This document shows, piece by piece, positions 47,183-59,900 of a DNA stretch of 64,000 nt (within the stretch, counting starts at the first letter, position 1; every line of letters begins with the position of its first letter). The notes beneath the pieces were generated by a model that was not told the DNA's origin, did not search any database, and was given only the letters and a program-made list of their open reading frames with translations. Position numbers and translations under genes: made by a program. This DNA comes from Pyricularia pennisetigena (lineage: Eukaryota > Ascomycota > Sordariomycetes > Magnaporthales > Pyriculariaceae): the NCBI RefSeq assembly GCF_004337985.1, contig NW_021940918.1, positions 2,460,169 to 2,524,168 on the forward strand, read 5' to 3'.

Positions 47183-50154
47183 TGAGAAAAGGCATCCCAT
47201 GGGATTGAGATGGCGTTTTGTCAGATGGCCCTGGTGCCTGATTTTGCATTTGTTCTATTTGCCATTGATTGTCTTGGCGCTTTTTTTTTTCTTGGCTTGA
47301 ATCGCATTGACCTGCGTGTGGTAATGAGATGGAAAATTCATTCTTCATTGTGGCATTGGCGTATGGCGACACTGGATTGAATGGGATGGAACTGCAAGAC
47401 TATATGGGACTAACATGAGATACATTGATGGAACTTAATCATTTCCTAAGACACTGCGGTTTGGATGTGTGGCTCGCAGGCTCAACATCCATTGTGTTAC
47501 AGCAGGGTTTTGGTGGCTGACAACTTTGTTAGGGAATTTCTAGTTTTTGCATGCACCAAGTCTAGTTGCTTACTGCAATTTACATAGTAATACGATTTGG
47601 TACTGCTAAAAATCATATGTCCCAGGAACGAATAGGCGGGTGTTGAGGTGTACTTCCCAGACATGTTTTAGTCCTGTTGTATTCCTACTTTATTCGGACA
47701 ATGATGGGCTATGTCAATACGTAAGCTCAGATCGACTCTGCGGATTTTCATCCGCTAAAGGTTGATCTTGTTGATCCCTTGGTCGTGATCAGGGATAAGT
47801 TGAGATGAAAGCCCAGGGTTGAGGTATATCTGGACCATAAAGCACGGTCGCTGCAGGGAATTGATTGCATTCTTTGCTTTGCACTTGAACCATGTGTCGT
47901 GATAGGAATTGGAGGTTCTGAATGTAACTACAATACTGTACGAAAACAAGGTGTCTAGTGAAGCCCAAAGTTTAGTCAAGTTATAGTCTACTGCTGCTGG
48001 TCTTGTCTCTTGTAGTCCATCTCGATCTGAGCATGCGTACAATGCATGCATGTACATACTGGCATCGGGCAATTCACAATCGGCGTCTTGACGCGGAATC
48101 CACCGAACCAAAAGGAGACCATCTAACACAATCGCAAATATAGCCCGGCTGCTACCCAATCAAAGACCTGCATGGGCTGCCAACTTTGTGATGCCTAGAC
48201 GGTAAAATTTGGTAGGCCATGCTTCAAGTCCTGAAACGACAATGCCTTTTGTGCCAGGAACGAAGCAGGCAGACACGTGTAAGCTGCGCATTTGCAGGAT
48301 ATTGCCAATATGGAGTGCTCTGTAGAGTATATATGTATGGATATTATCCTAGTATGCGTAGAAGCTTTCACGGTTTCGTCTTGCATTACACGTAACCTTT
48401 TGTCCACATCAATCACCATACATAATGCATGCGGAAGGTGCAGAAGAGAGTATAGATTATGAGAGGGAACAACGAACCAACAGACTGCACTATTCCGTAT
48501 GTATTTCGTATTTGCAAAGCTAAAGTAAGTGGGTGCATGCCGTTAAAATGGAAATCTGGGTTTGCTGAAACAGCACAAAACCAAAAGAAAGCGTTGAGTC
48601 TAACAAAAGCATGTATTATTAGCCTTGATATCTCATCTGTTATAGGCGGGGAAGGGGGTACGTGCTTCCCTACCGAGACAAGTGGGTGCACGGTGTGGAA
48701 CCTCCGCCGACCCGCTAAAAGGTGTGGGGAGCACACGGTAAACAAGCCTTGATTTCCCAGGGTTCAGCGGGAATTTTTGAGCCACACCGAGAGCTCAGGC
48801 GATCGATCCTTCATTCCTTCATCTCAATCCGGAACTGATCTTCATTTATTATTGGATGAAATCCAACGTCTTGTTCTCTCAACGTTGTCGATCTTACTGT
48901 AATCTGCAACGGCTGCAATAAGGAAAAAAGCACATTGTCGTAGGTCGAGTCTCTCGATCATAGTTGTCAGGCAAGACGAAATAACGCTTCCATATTAACC
49001 CACGACTCGACAAACAGTCCTTCATTTTATGTGGACGTCTGAAGCAAGAGACTACATAGTATTTTTGCGCACAAACCCCTGCCCGTTCCTTTATGTCACT
49101 TTGCAATTTTCTTCCCGCGCTTGACACACATCCTGTCACCTCATGTCTAGAATGCTCCGTGATGGTCTCCAGCCGGGGCAAAGCAATAGATCTGCCGTCC
49201 AGGGGACCTTGCCCTTTTTGCTCAGCATTTCCCCGTCTAGCAGCTGGGTTCTGGGGGGCGGACAAGAATCCCAACAAGCACAGCGCTGCGTAGCCTGGAA
49301 CCACGGTTGAGCTGGTATTGGGTAGCAGTGTGTTTCTGTGCAGTCTCCAAGGTGTATCAAACGTGCGATATTATCATAATACACAAACAACAGTATATTG
49401 TTAGCACCTACTGGTACATCCCCCCCTGGTACGGATCACGCACTGACTGTCTGCCTTGGACAATGCCTTGCTAAACAAAGCTTAACCCTTCTCAATACAT
49501 CAGTGACAGCATGCAAACCCACACAAGATCGCACCCTTCAATCTCGCGCTGTTGAGTTGGCAGCGCTAGAACCAGGCTGGCACTGCATAACCAGTCCCGC
49601 TTATACATACCGACCGACATAGTCGACCCCCACGCGGCCACTTCCCATACTTCCAGACACGACACGACTGTCGTAGATACCTACATACTTCTGCCACGAA
49701 TTGCTTTCCGCATACAGTAACATGTCCTTGAACGATATTCCTGCTGGCCTAGGTTGACATGCCAACTTCATAGTTCGTCATCTCCATCTGCAAGCATTGA
49801 GAGTAAAGAAAAGCTTGGTGCACCCGGTTTCACGTGCAGCCTACCCCTCTCCATCTACCTGCCTTGTTTACTATCGTGATTGCAGTCTTGGCGATCTCTG
49901 TCATCTCTTTTTTTTGTTTCCGATTCCTGACGTCAAGGGATCCCTCCCTGACTCCCGCCCAGGAAAGATTTCTCTCTCTCTTTCTTGAAAACATCCGGGC
50001 GGAGTGGTTTGTGCCGTCATGGCCCATCGAATCATTCCTCTGCTCGGCGATCGATGATCGCAGCTTATATTTACATAGTCTGCTCATACAAAACCCACTG
50101 GGCTCATTGTTCTCTCATCGTTCGAGGGACTGGTCGATCAGGCTCTGGTAGAAG
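47183..50154. other. 3-kb intergenic region
   Basis: Between the GH72 and RGS genes. Open frames on either strand are short or begin without ATG; one of 105 codons at 49834-50151 abuts the RGS start codon but begins with GTG and looks like 5' leader. CT-rich sequence close to 49900-49985 fits a promoter. No gene is supported. Confidence 0.55.
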
Positions 50155-51868
50155 ATGGCAGAGCCATCGAAGCCCGATCAAGCGAAGGCGGCTGAGCCAG
50201 CCTCCAAAGACTTGCCGCCAGGACCCAGCTTTTCGGACCTTGTCAAGAACCAGACGAAATCAGTAGGTCAAATGTGACCCAAGTTAGACCCCTACAACGG
50301 GCTTGAGGCTTCTTAGTAGGTATACGCCTGACTAACAGCTTACACGATATAGCCACTATCACTCAGCGAGTTCATGGACTACCTCATCTACATTGAACAC
50401 AACGCAGAGAACCTGCAATTCTTCCTGTGGTATTCAGACTATGTTCAAAGATGGAGCAGGCTCTCCAGGAGACAAAAGTCCGCATCACCCCCGTGGTCTA
50501 CAGAATGCGAGGAAAATGCGGAGCGTTTTCGCTCTTGTCCTTTGGCTGCGCACAAGAGAGCAAACAGTGAAAAGATGGCCAATATACTGGCCATTCTCGA
50601 CAGGATAGCGGAAAAAGAAGAAGGTGGTCCCATTTCTCACGAGAGTTTCTCGAAGACAGACTTCTTCGGGCATGGCGAGAACAAAGAGTGTGTTACATCA
50701 GCTCCGCTCTCTGACTGTAAGTTTGAATAACTGAATACTTGGATTTTCTTGACGGATAAGCCCAATATTAGGGCTTTTGCTGGCAGTCTGGGATGTTAAT
50801 GAATTCAAAGGCGCAAGACAACCGTTCAGGGATGAGCTTGTTAGGATTGCGAGAACCTATATTGACAAAGGCGCGCCACGGGAGCTAAAACTATCCGAAG
50901 CGGATCGGACTTCAATACTTGAAGGCTTGCAATACACAACACACCCCACTGTCCTCCTGCCGGCGCTCACCATGTCTAGCAACATTCTCAGGGAGTTTTC
51001 CCACCCGAGCTTCATAAAATGGAGTCTGTACAGAAACGCAAACAAGCCTCGGATCAACTTCACGCTTTCTATGGCTGCAGTCCTCATTGTTTTGGGCCTG
51101 GGTGTGGACGTCATACTCGTGGTTTCGGGTCTTCCAACGTCCCTTCGTGCCCTCGGGATACTACTGCTGTGGCCTGGCATCACCTGGCTTGCGGCAGCGG
51201 CAAAGGGCCTGTGCCTCGAACTGCATTTCCAAAGGCTACGGCAGCAGCGTCCTTGGGAAGCGCAGCAACTCGAGCAAGATGATGAGCTGGAAAAAGGCGA
51301 TTCGCAAGCTTCACCTGTTGACAGGCACGACACCACGGGAAAAGCGACCTCGTCGCCATTAAACCCTGGATCCCGGAGTTACCAAAATTCTTGGTACGGA
51401 TGGCCAGCCAAAAACGACCGTTTCAAGGCCGGCGACACTGGCTTAGACCGCCGGCCCAGCGTCACAGTGAGCATCAGCGCCAGCGTGACGCACAGCGCGC
51501 GGGCGGACTACAACGTGGGCAGCCCGGCCTCCCTCGTTGGCTTCAGCACGGTCATCACGGGTGGTCACGACAAGAGCGGAGGCAACGCGCGGACCGTCAG
51601 CGGCGTCGGTCCCCTGTGGGAACAGAGGATGCAGCCCCTGGGCCCCAGAAACGACTACTCGCGCGAGGCGTGGTTCAGGGACGAGGGCCGCGGGCCTTCG
51701 CTGCTACGGAGGGTCTTTGCTACGACCGTGGCGACCCGCAACAGGGATCTGCATCTCATGCAGGACCGTTTGGTCCTGCGAGCCGTCGTGCTGGGTGGCC
51801 TTGTCTCTGCTCTCATCACGTGCGGCTTCTTGTTTCTGCCTGGTAGGAATATCCTCTCTCCGGGGTAG
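50155..51868 (+). CDS. RGS-domain membrane protein, Rax1-like architecture
   Basis: Three exons, 50155-50262, 50353-50716 and 50787-51868, give about 517 residues. Residues about 36-230 contain an RGS-type helical bundle (PLSLSEFMDYLIYIEHNAENLQFFLW at its start, FREFSHPSFIKW-type end), split by a longer polar insert. Two spans follow near 247-268 and 275-297, then a polar Ser/Gly-rich cytosolic or lumenal region of about 185 residues, and a third span near 485-508. RGS plus three spans matches yeast Rax1, a bud-site landmark protein, and one of the fungal RGS proteins; canonical RGS proteins accelerate GTP hydrolysis on G-alpha. Whether this divergent domain acts on G-alpha is not visible. 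The first exon (MAEPSKPDQAK) is polar, with no signal peptide. The intron 1 donor GTAGGT is slightly weak. Confidence 0.82.
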
Positions 51869-51897
51869 GGGCTGGAAGTTAAAAGCTATTTCTTTTG

Positions 51898-51899
<2 letters not shown>

Positions 51900-51933
<34 letters not shown>
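51900..51933. repeat. Poly(T) tract, 34 nt
   Basis: Starts 32 nt after the RGS gene stop codon. Among the longest homopolymers in the window. Confidence 0.95.
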
Positions 51934-51934
<1 letters not shown>

Positions 51935-52362
51935 GACAAGTCGGCGGTTAGTTGGCGGAATATCATTCTCTTCTTGGCTGTGTTTGCTGGATGAAACACG
52001 TTTTTCCCTACCTTTTTCTTCTTATTCATCATTCTTGTTTCCACTCGCATGTTTGTTTATAACCATACCACAGAAACATGTGCATTTACAACCTTGATGG
52101 TTTTTGTCCAGGGGTGTTTTCGGTGTTCTTTCTTTGGGGTGAATTGTATCTTGTGCGGAGCCATGGCGAACATGTGATTGGATTGCAAGAACATTGTTTG
52201 CATTTGATCGTCCGGCATCTCAGAGGCCCAGAAAGTCATCAAGGATTGTTTCACGTTTGAGCGTCTCATGGGCTTAAAGCCGTGGCATTCTTATACCATA
52301 GCTTACCTTTCCGTTGCTATTATTATCCACTAGAAACGAGGCGGCCTGAGCTTGTTTTTTTC

Positions 52363-52382
52363 TTTTTTTTTTTTTTTTTTTT
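52363..52382. repeat. Poly(T) tract, 20 nt
   Basis: Embedded in a longer T-rich stretch between two convergent genes. Confidence 0.9.
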
Positions 52383-52753
52383 CTTCATATTTTTTCTTTT
52401 ATGGTTCTTATTTGACGGGCATGATCTACTTCGAATAACTGCCCAAAACGTTCAGGTAGACAGGCATGACGAGAAACAAGCAGGGATCCCTGAACTTGCC
52501 TCCGTGACAGGTGCACACAATCTTGTTCCAAGGCCGCCTGTACGATGATCTACCTAGCAAACATAAGCCGCAGTATGTTCTTGGACTTTTTAGGGTATAA
52601 ACAAAAGACCTCAACTATATTATCCTCGCGAACATGTCGCGCCCCAGTACCAGAAAAACGCCATGCAATGCAGAAAACGGAAATCAACGCCAGTCGAAGA
52701 AAAAAATCCCTTTGTTACGTGACATGAGCTCAGATGACAATGGATCATTAAGC

Positions 52754-54514
52754 TCACTTTTCCTTGGCCAGGATCATCTTTTCTCTCTCCGCCTTTCGCT
52801 TCTCGAATTTCTTGCTCGAGTGCTTGCGCTCGTTCTCCTCACGCCTCTTGATAGCCCTGAGCTCCTCGCTCTTGATCTCACCCGCCTTCTTAATCACCTT
52901 GGGGACGTGGCGGTGGTTCTTGATTCGCCTGATCTCGGGCATGTGAGCGTACCGTGCCGTCACTGCTTGGTTGTACTCTTCGGCCTGCCGCTGGCGTGCA
53001 GATTTGATGCCCTCGCGCTGCGAGGCACGAGCCCGCCACAGCCGCACGTTACCATCGTCAGAGCCGCTCAGAACGTATTTGTTATCCGGAGTCCAGGCAG
53101 AGGCAAAGACACGCTGCATCCGTTTCGCTGCGCATAAGAATAAAGGTGGTTAGTAGGAAGCCTCGAATGAATACTTCAACTACACCAAAATCGGCTAGAC
53201 GTATTGAACTTACTATGATATATGTCGGCGGAATGTCCCTTGTCCCTCTTCCAGAGTCTGATAGTGCGGTCATACGAACCTATAGGCTGAAGTCAGTAGC
53301 CGTATCACGACATAATCGTCAGTCATGAAGTCCTGCACCGCCGAGACTCACCAGAAACAAGCTCTTCACCGTTGGGTGAAAATTGTACATCCATGACAGC
53401 AGCCACATGACCTTTCAGTACATTCAGGGCTCGATCAATTTTGCGCATGTCAAATCTGTCAGGCGAATTTGTTAGCTCATGCTGGCTGGACCATTTTCGT
53501 TAGAGACTTACATATAAATGTTGTGGTCCTCGCTAGCGACGGCAAAGTTGAAAGCCTCCATAGGGTTCCATGCGAATTTGTTGCAGGTAAAATTCAAAAT
53601 AGTCTTATGCAGAGGCATGGAAGTTCGCAGGTCGTATCTGTCACATGCACATAATCAGTAACGGATTCTTCATACTCAAGAGTTTCGCTGGCACTCGAAT
53701 GAGCTTACAATATGATACCACGGTCTGAGGCACAAGAGCCGAGTATTGACTGCTCCACCTGATTAAACGCAACCGAGTTGATGGTGTCTGTAGATGTGGG
53801 CCAGCGCAAAACTTCGGGCGCGGCGGAGTGGCGTTCAAGGTCATAGACGGAGATGACGCTGGAAGCGGCAGCGAACGAGTTCTTGGATCGGTGATGAGAC
53901 AGAGATGTGAAAGCGTTGCTTCCAAGCCAGGTTGATAGAGGAGCAGAGTCGGAATCTTGGTCGGGTGAGAAGAACTTGATCGTCTTGTCGGAAGCGCAAG
54001 TGAGGAGTTTCTGGTCCTTTGTGAAGCACATGCCTTTCACGATGTTTTCGTGGGCCGTCGTGTGCCACTGATTTCGAAGCAGCCAGGTTAGCTACGTCCT
54101 CCATGTTCACGATGATGTCTCCCCCAGAGAGCCCCAAAAGCAGTCAAGCTTACCACTTCCTCTCGACTTGTCAAATCCCAGATCTTGACAACACCATCGG
54201 CGCTTCCGGAGGCGACTCTTGAAAGGGATTCAGGGTCCACTGTCATGGAGAAGACCGAGTCGACATGACCTTTGCCAAGCTGTGCTATAAAAGGCGCGGC
54301 AAACATCCTCTCGATCTTGACTGCATTGAGGGCCCTTTGGTACTCCCTCGCCCGCTCAAAGGGATGCAGAGCTGGATCGACATTCTTCGGTTTCCTCGCG
54401 ACGTCAGAGCCCGCAGGCTGCTGAGGGGCGCGGGTCAGTCTGAAATGGGGGCTTTAGTATGAAGTCTTCTTGAATGGGAGGTGAAGAGGTTGAACCTTAC
54501 GCCTTTATCTTCAT
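52754..54514 (-). CDS. SOF1: SOF1/DCAF13-like WD40 protein of the SSU processome
   Basis: Seven exons (54501-54514, 54154-54439, 53709-54067, 53512-53637, 53352-53455, 53214-53279, 52754-53127) give about 442 residues, the family's length. The first exon encodes only MKIKA (14 nt), the conserved Sof1 start. The family phrase VDPALHPFERAREYQRALNA follows. WD40 blades run through SGSADGVVKIWDL, SCASDRGIILYDLR, FDMRKIDRALNVLKGH, SYDRTIRLW and SGSDDGNVRLWRA. The C-terminal Sof1 domain is basic and helical (QAVTARYAHMPEIRRIK, HRHVPKVIKKAGEIK) and ends in Lys. In yeast Sof1 binds U3 snoRNP particles in the nucleolus and is essential for 18S rRNA processing. All splice phases close exactly. It diverges from RPN6 across 567 bp. 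Confidence 0.94.
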
Positions 54515-55081
54515 TTCTGCAAAAGATCTATGTTGAACAAAGTGATAAGTTCACGACGATCGATAGTGACCTAGCTAACCGACTCTACCTAGGTAGACGG
54601 GACCAACTGTCGCAACCGATGTCTGCAGCAAGAGCTCCCCGCGAAAAAATTGGCGGAATTGCAGGGCAGATTAGATCCAGACCCACCATCTATCTTATCG
54701 GAAAACCCACCGTTTGCTTATGTAAGATGACCAGGGAGCCCTCTGTTCATGTTTGTCCCGCGCTTTCGTACGTCGGCTGCAACCTAAATTGGATAGTAGC
54801 CAGTTGATGGAGCTTAGGTGTGTGCACGTTGGAAGCTCCTAGCAAAGCAAAGTTCACATCAACGAAACGACATCTCAACCCATCTCACTCCGCCGTGACA
54901 ATAAATAAACGAGACCTCGCTGTGCCGGCTGCATGAAAACAACTTGAATCGACAGCAAATTCATCGTCAATCGCTACCTCTTGAGTGATACGATATCGAT
55001 CAGACGGGCCATTGCCACCGGACAACAGCGCTACATCACTCCGTTAGCGACGTATTCCCGTCGCCCTCAGATTACGACACC
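54515..55081. promoter_or_regulatory. Bidirectional promoter region SOF1/RPN6
   Basis: 567 bp between divergent start codons. It contains a GGTGGCAA-like sequence (reverse strand) near the RPN6 start and no convincing open frame. Confidence 0.65.
55012..55019 (-). promoter_or_regulatory. PACE-like element upstream of RPN6
   Basis: The reverse strand reads GGTGGCAAT over 55011-55019, eight of nine bases of the yeast proteasome-associated control element GGTGGCAAA bound by Rpn4. It lies about 62 bp before the RPN6 ATG. Whether this fungus uses an Rpn4-type system is not shown here, and a chance match is quite possible. Confidence 0.25.
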
Positions 55082-56428
55082 ATGGCTGCGGGAGACTCCC
55101 AAAGGTTGCGCGAGGCGCAAGAAGCCGCAAAATCGGACCCGAAGAAGGCAGAGGAGTTGTACAAGGAGATCGTCTCCAAGCCACCATCAGTCACCTCAGA
55201 CGCCGCCGTCAAGGAATACGAACTGGCATTGCTCAGCCTGGGCGAACTGTACCGCGACCAGAAGTGAGCAGTCACATCAATATAGAAAACAAGCTTGCTC
55301 TGAAGAACATCTTCTTGCTGACTGTAACCCCTGCCAAGAAACTCAAACGATCTCGTCGAGCTCATCAAAAGGAGCCGGACAGTGCTGTCGTCATTTGCCA
55401 AGGCAAAGACGGCCAAGCTCGTCCGCCAGCTGCTCGACTTCTTCGACGGCATCCCCAACACAACCGACCTCCAGATATCTGTGACCAAGTCATGTATAGA
55501 GTGGGCAACCTCGGAGCGACGGACATTCTTGCGGCAGAACCTCGAGACGAGGCTGGTGACGCTGCATATGGCCAAGCAGTCCTACTACGAAGCACTGACC
55601 TTGATCAACGGATTGCTGAAGGAGCTCAAACGCCTCGACGACAAGCTCATGCTGGTTGAGGTACAACTCCTCGAATCCCGCGTCTACCATGCGCTCGGAA
55701 ACATCTCCAAGGCTCGCGCCGCCCTGACGAGCGCCCGAACCAGCGCGGCATCCGTCTATACCCCACCCATGCTGCAGGCCAACCTCGACATGCAATCGGG
55801 CATGCTGCACGCCGAGGACAAAGACTTCAACACCGCTTTCAGCTACTTCATCGAGGCTCTTGATGGCTACCACTCCCAGGACGCTACCAAGAACGCCACC
55901 GCCGCTCTGCAGTACATGTTGTTGTGCAAGATCATGCTCAACCTGGTCGACGACGTCAACACTCTTATGGCTTCCAAGCAGGCGGCCAAGTATGCCGGTC
56001 AGTCCCTCGAGGCCATGAAGGCGATTGCGCGCGCCCATGCCAACAGGTCGCTGGAGGAGTACGAACAGTCCCTCGCTGCCTATCGTCACGAGCTTGGTGG
56101 CGACGCCTTTGTCCGCTCCCACCTGCGCCGCTTGTACGACGCCATGTTGGAGCAAAATCTAATCAAGGTCATTGAGCCCTTCTCGCGCGTTGAGATTGAC
56201 CACATCGCCAAGATGGTTGGTCTCGACACGCAGCAAGTCGAGCGCAAGCTGTCGCAGATGATTCTGGACAAGGTCATCATCGGCGTTTTGGACCAGGGCG
56301 CCGGATGCCTCATCATCTTTGACGAGACCCAGCGTGATGAGGCTTACGACCACGCTCTGGCGACGATCGAAAAGCTGAGCAGTGTTGTAGACGTCTTGTA
56401 CACCAATCAGGCATCGATGCTAGAGTAG
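55082..56428 (+). CDS. RPN6: 26S proteasome lid subunit Rpn6
   Basis: Two exons, 55082-55263 and 55339-56428, give about 423 residues, close to yeast Rpn6 and human PSMD11. The N-terminal two thirds is a solenoid of TPR-like helices (AEELYKEIV, YELALLSLGELYRDQKNSNDLVELIK across the intron). It ends in a PCI domain with the winged-helix segment VIEPFSRVEIDHIAKMVGL and the terminal helix ALATIEKLSSVVDVLYTNQA that joins the lid helical bundle. Rpn6 clamps the lid to the 20S core and base and is essential in yeast. The acceptor (CCAAG) was chosen because it restores the conserved NSNDLVELI. It shares its upstream region with SOF1. Confidence 0.95.
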
Positions 56429-56948
56429 AACAGCTTAAAGATGAATTTTAATTCGGTTTGGACTTTCTACATGATATTGGGTCCGGTTGGTTGAGTGATG
56501 GTCAATGGCGCCATGTTTGGCTGTAATATTAGATGATGGGACGTCTGAATTATCAATCACAAGAGGTCTTTTCAAAAAGCAAGTGTTTGCACATGCGTAG
56601 TCTCTCTCCCTCTCTTCGCTGTTTGTCAAATTTTCTTTTATGACCCGATATGCAAATATCCCTTCCCATGTTTAACCGCCTAAACTCCAAATGCCCAAAG
56701 TAAACATGCTAGAACTATCCGCTAGCACCTCGAATGCAACAAGCGCAACGCTTCCTATATGCCATATGAACAAAACCCCCTCCTATAAAGAGACTTGACC
56801 AAGGCCGCAAGAAGACCTTGATACGCGATTTATACAAACAATTTTATGTGAGAGCGCTTTGTGCCAAAAGCTTCATGCACATCTCAACAAAGTAATCCAA
56901 TGGGCTATATCAAAACCGAGAGAAATAGGATACCAAAATGCACTTGCA
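56429..56948. other. Convergent intergenic region
   Basis: 520 bp between the convergent RPN6 and AT-hook genes, with no coding region or notable repeat. Confidence 0.65.
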
Positions 56949-59900
56949 CTATGTATGGGCGGCAAACGCCGACGTTCTGGTGGCACCATCACCAGCAAGG
57001 GCCTTCTTCTGCTTTCTTCGTTCTTCGCCGACGAGCAAAGCAAACAACCGCTTCGCGAGCACGTGTTCGTCCCAAGCACAAAAGAGGGTATCGTCGCCTC
57101 CGCACAGTTCGGAACGGAAAGCATCGACCACGTCGAGGTGCCACTGCTCGAGTGCCATTGATTCGCCCTGTGCCGATACAAGCTTGCCCAAAAGCGCAGC
57201 CGACCTACGACGCTGCGCAAGTCCCACGCCGCGGTGTTGGAGCTGGAAGTCGAGCGACCCCCGCCGTCTTTCTTGCAGCAGCAAGTCCATCTGAACCCAG
57301 TGGGCCTTTGTCCACTCGGTGCGGGATAAAGGAGCCGACGAAGAAGTCACCTTTGGTGCGGTGAGAGGCTGGCGGAGCGAGGATGAGGCGGGTGCCAGCT
57401 TTGGGATAGCCTTGTTGGCGAGCATTGTGAGACGCGAAGTGCTGGTCATGTTTTCTTTATCTCCGTTGTCCCCAGTAGTTAAAATGCGTTTCGGCTGCAC
57501 GTCGGCTTCACCGTCGTGGTCGTATCCGTAGGCTGCGCGCTGCCTGCGGGCCCTTGCCTCCTCTTGCGCTAGGGGCGACAGCGTGCTGGTCGAAAACTCG
57601 ACCACCGGGCCAGGGGTCTTAGGCTTCAGAGGAGAGCGTAAACAGGACTTGGTAGGCGAGGCAGTCCGTTCAGGCAATGGCTTGAGAACGGGCGCAATGA
57701 AACTAGACTCATCTGCCTCGTCGTCATCTCTGATAATGCTGCGCTCTTGGGTGTTCTCGTCGTGCTCGTACGACTCCTCATCGACCGCCTCAGAGATTTG
57801 ACTGGATGCGCTCTGGGGTCGCACATAAGCGTTGGCCGTACCAAAAAGCGAGTTGGTTACATTGACGCTGGGCTTGCTCAGGAAGGGAGCAAAGTTACGC
57901 TTCTGTGGCACGTGGGCGTACTGTTGCTGTCTGTTCGACGCCGCAGACGAAGGAGCAAAGAGGCTTTGATGGGATTGGGCCTGGCTTGCTGGGCGAAATG
58001 GTGCAGGCGAGAATAAGTTACTCCTGCTCTGACCCTTGTTGGGCTGGAAAGCCTTTTGCCGAACGGATGAAAGTTGGATATCTTCCCTCGCTTCTTGTTG
58101 GCGGCTCGGGGGCTTTTCTGGGGCCGTGTCCTCCTCTGCATATAACTGCATCCCAGGCACAACCGCAGGAGACGAGAAGAACGTAGACAGATCGACCCGC
58201 CTGGCAGGTACTGCGTGAGCTGAGACATGGAGTGATTGCGGGTTTTGTCTGGATTGCGATAGCTGTGATGCATCTCGTCCATGTACTGCTAGTAGGGAGA
58301 AATCATCAGTCTCATGAAATGATGGTTCGTCCTGCGCCCTGGTCCATGGACTCGGTGATTTGCCTCTACCCCAGCGGTTCAGGGTCGGGTCCTGGACCTG
58401 AGGAACCTTTCTTGGTGAGCCAATTGGACGCTCTGCTTCGATTGCCCAGATATCTTCGTCTTCGTCTTCCTCAGTATCATCCATCTCAGCAGCTGCAGGC
58501 TGAGCATCGGAGTTGTGCAACTCCGGTTCAGTGGCATCGGGATCATCCGCTTCGGACTCTGCTTCAAAAGCCGCAGCTTGAGCGGAGGCTCTATTTGTGA
58601 AGACGCTGGAAGCAGAAGCGCTTCTTGCTCTGCGAGCAACACCTTCAGTGGGGCTTTCAGATGGCTCCCAGTCCATTCCGTCTTCCTGTAAGGTATCGTC
58701 GGCGGTCACAGGGTGTGTCTCCGGCTCCGGGACTTGTTCCTGCTCTTGCGTGATTGGACTATTGGCCTGAAGACGTGAAGCTGCGGGTTTTGGCATGTCC
58801 GGGTCTGGACCAAAAGGATCATCCATGCCTTCGGGCATGGTGAATTTTGGTGACGAGAACATCTGTGCACCCTGCGACATAATGTTCTTTATCTGCTTCA
58901 TTGGATTGAAAGTCTGGGCCCACGACCTCTGGCTCCTTTGGGTAGACTGAGGTTGCGGAGCAGTAGCTGTCGGTGGCGATTGGGGTGCTTCGGAAACATT
59001 TTGCTCAGTGATATTTGTGGACTGTCTGCTAGACGGCTGCTGTTCCTGACTGTCTCGTGTGCCGGAGGACCGGAAAGGACTTCGAAGGAGGCTCTCCCGA
59101 CCCTTGGGTGATGGTGGATCAGAAGTTACCGTTTGTAGTGCTCTCCCGGCCCTGACAATTGGCGAAAGCAGAGGGCGGGCCGTTAGAGACGGCAAATCAA
59201 GTCTATCAGCGGCCGCCACAGCTACCGGCGGTGCAGATGGCACCTCTGGTAGAGATGGGTCGATTGGTGTCTCAGTTGAATTGTGCCTCATGTGTCGCCC
59301 ACTGCTTGTGCCCGAAGTGCTCATAGCAAGTCGGAGAAGAGGGGGAGATGAGCGCAAATCTTCCTCTGCGACGTCAGAAGTAATGGGCTCATCGACAGCT
59401 TCCTCGGCACAAGCCTCATCATTTGTCGGCGACGGGGTCTCTTCCGGCGTCAAAAGCATACTGCCAGTATCTGAAAGGGGGCCCTGTGCAGCTGCAGCGG
59501 CTGCTGGTTCCGCCGAATTGTCTCGAGATGGATCTGCAGCTTCCTCCACATCGTTTCCGTGATCCTCAAGTGCCCCGTCACTGAGTATCTCTTCGACATC
59601 ATGAGAAGGCTCCTCTTGTGTCCCTGCTTCGTCCTCGACGTACTTTCTTGGGGGACGGGGTGTTGCTGCCTCCAGCACGGCATCTGGGATTTCCGAAAAG
59701 GAGTCATCATACAGTATCGATTCTTCTTGAGCAGCGTCAGCCTTGGCTGCCCGTGAAGCCAAAGGCGTCTCATTTAGTGACTCGTCTTGTCGTAGAGACT
59801 TGAGGGCCAGCTGCCTGCTGAGAGGAGTGGGAGTCTTGCCACGCCTAGGGCTCTTCGATATAGTCTTGTACCGGCTGTCAATCGCTCCTGGAGGTCGGTT

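Larger units (their letters stand above)
51869..52753. other. Convergent intergenic region with long T runs
   Basis: Holds the 3' ends of the RGS and SOF1 genes. T runs lie at 51900-51933 and 52363-52382. No coding region is supported. Confidence 0.65.

Noticed and set aside
49834..50151. 105-codon frame ending 3 nt before the RGS start codon
   Set aside because: It begins with GTG and lies in pyrimidine-rich leader sequence. The hydrophobic stretch reflects T-rich codons.
55490..56155. 221-codon frame antisense to RPN6
   Set aside because: Val/Leu/Gly/His-rich complement of a conserved helical-repeat gene.
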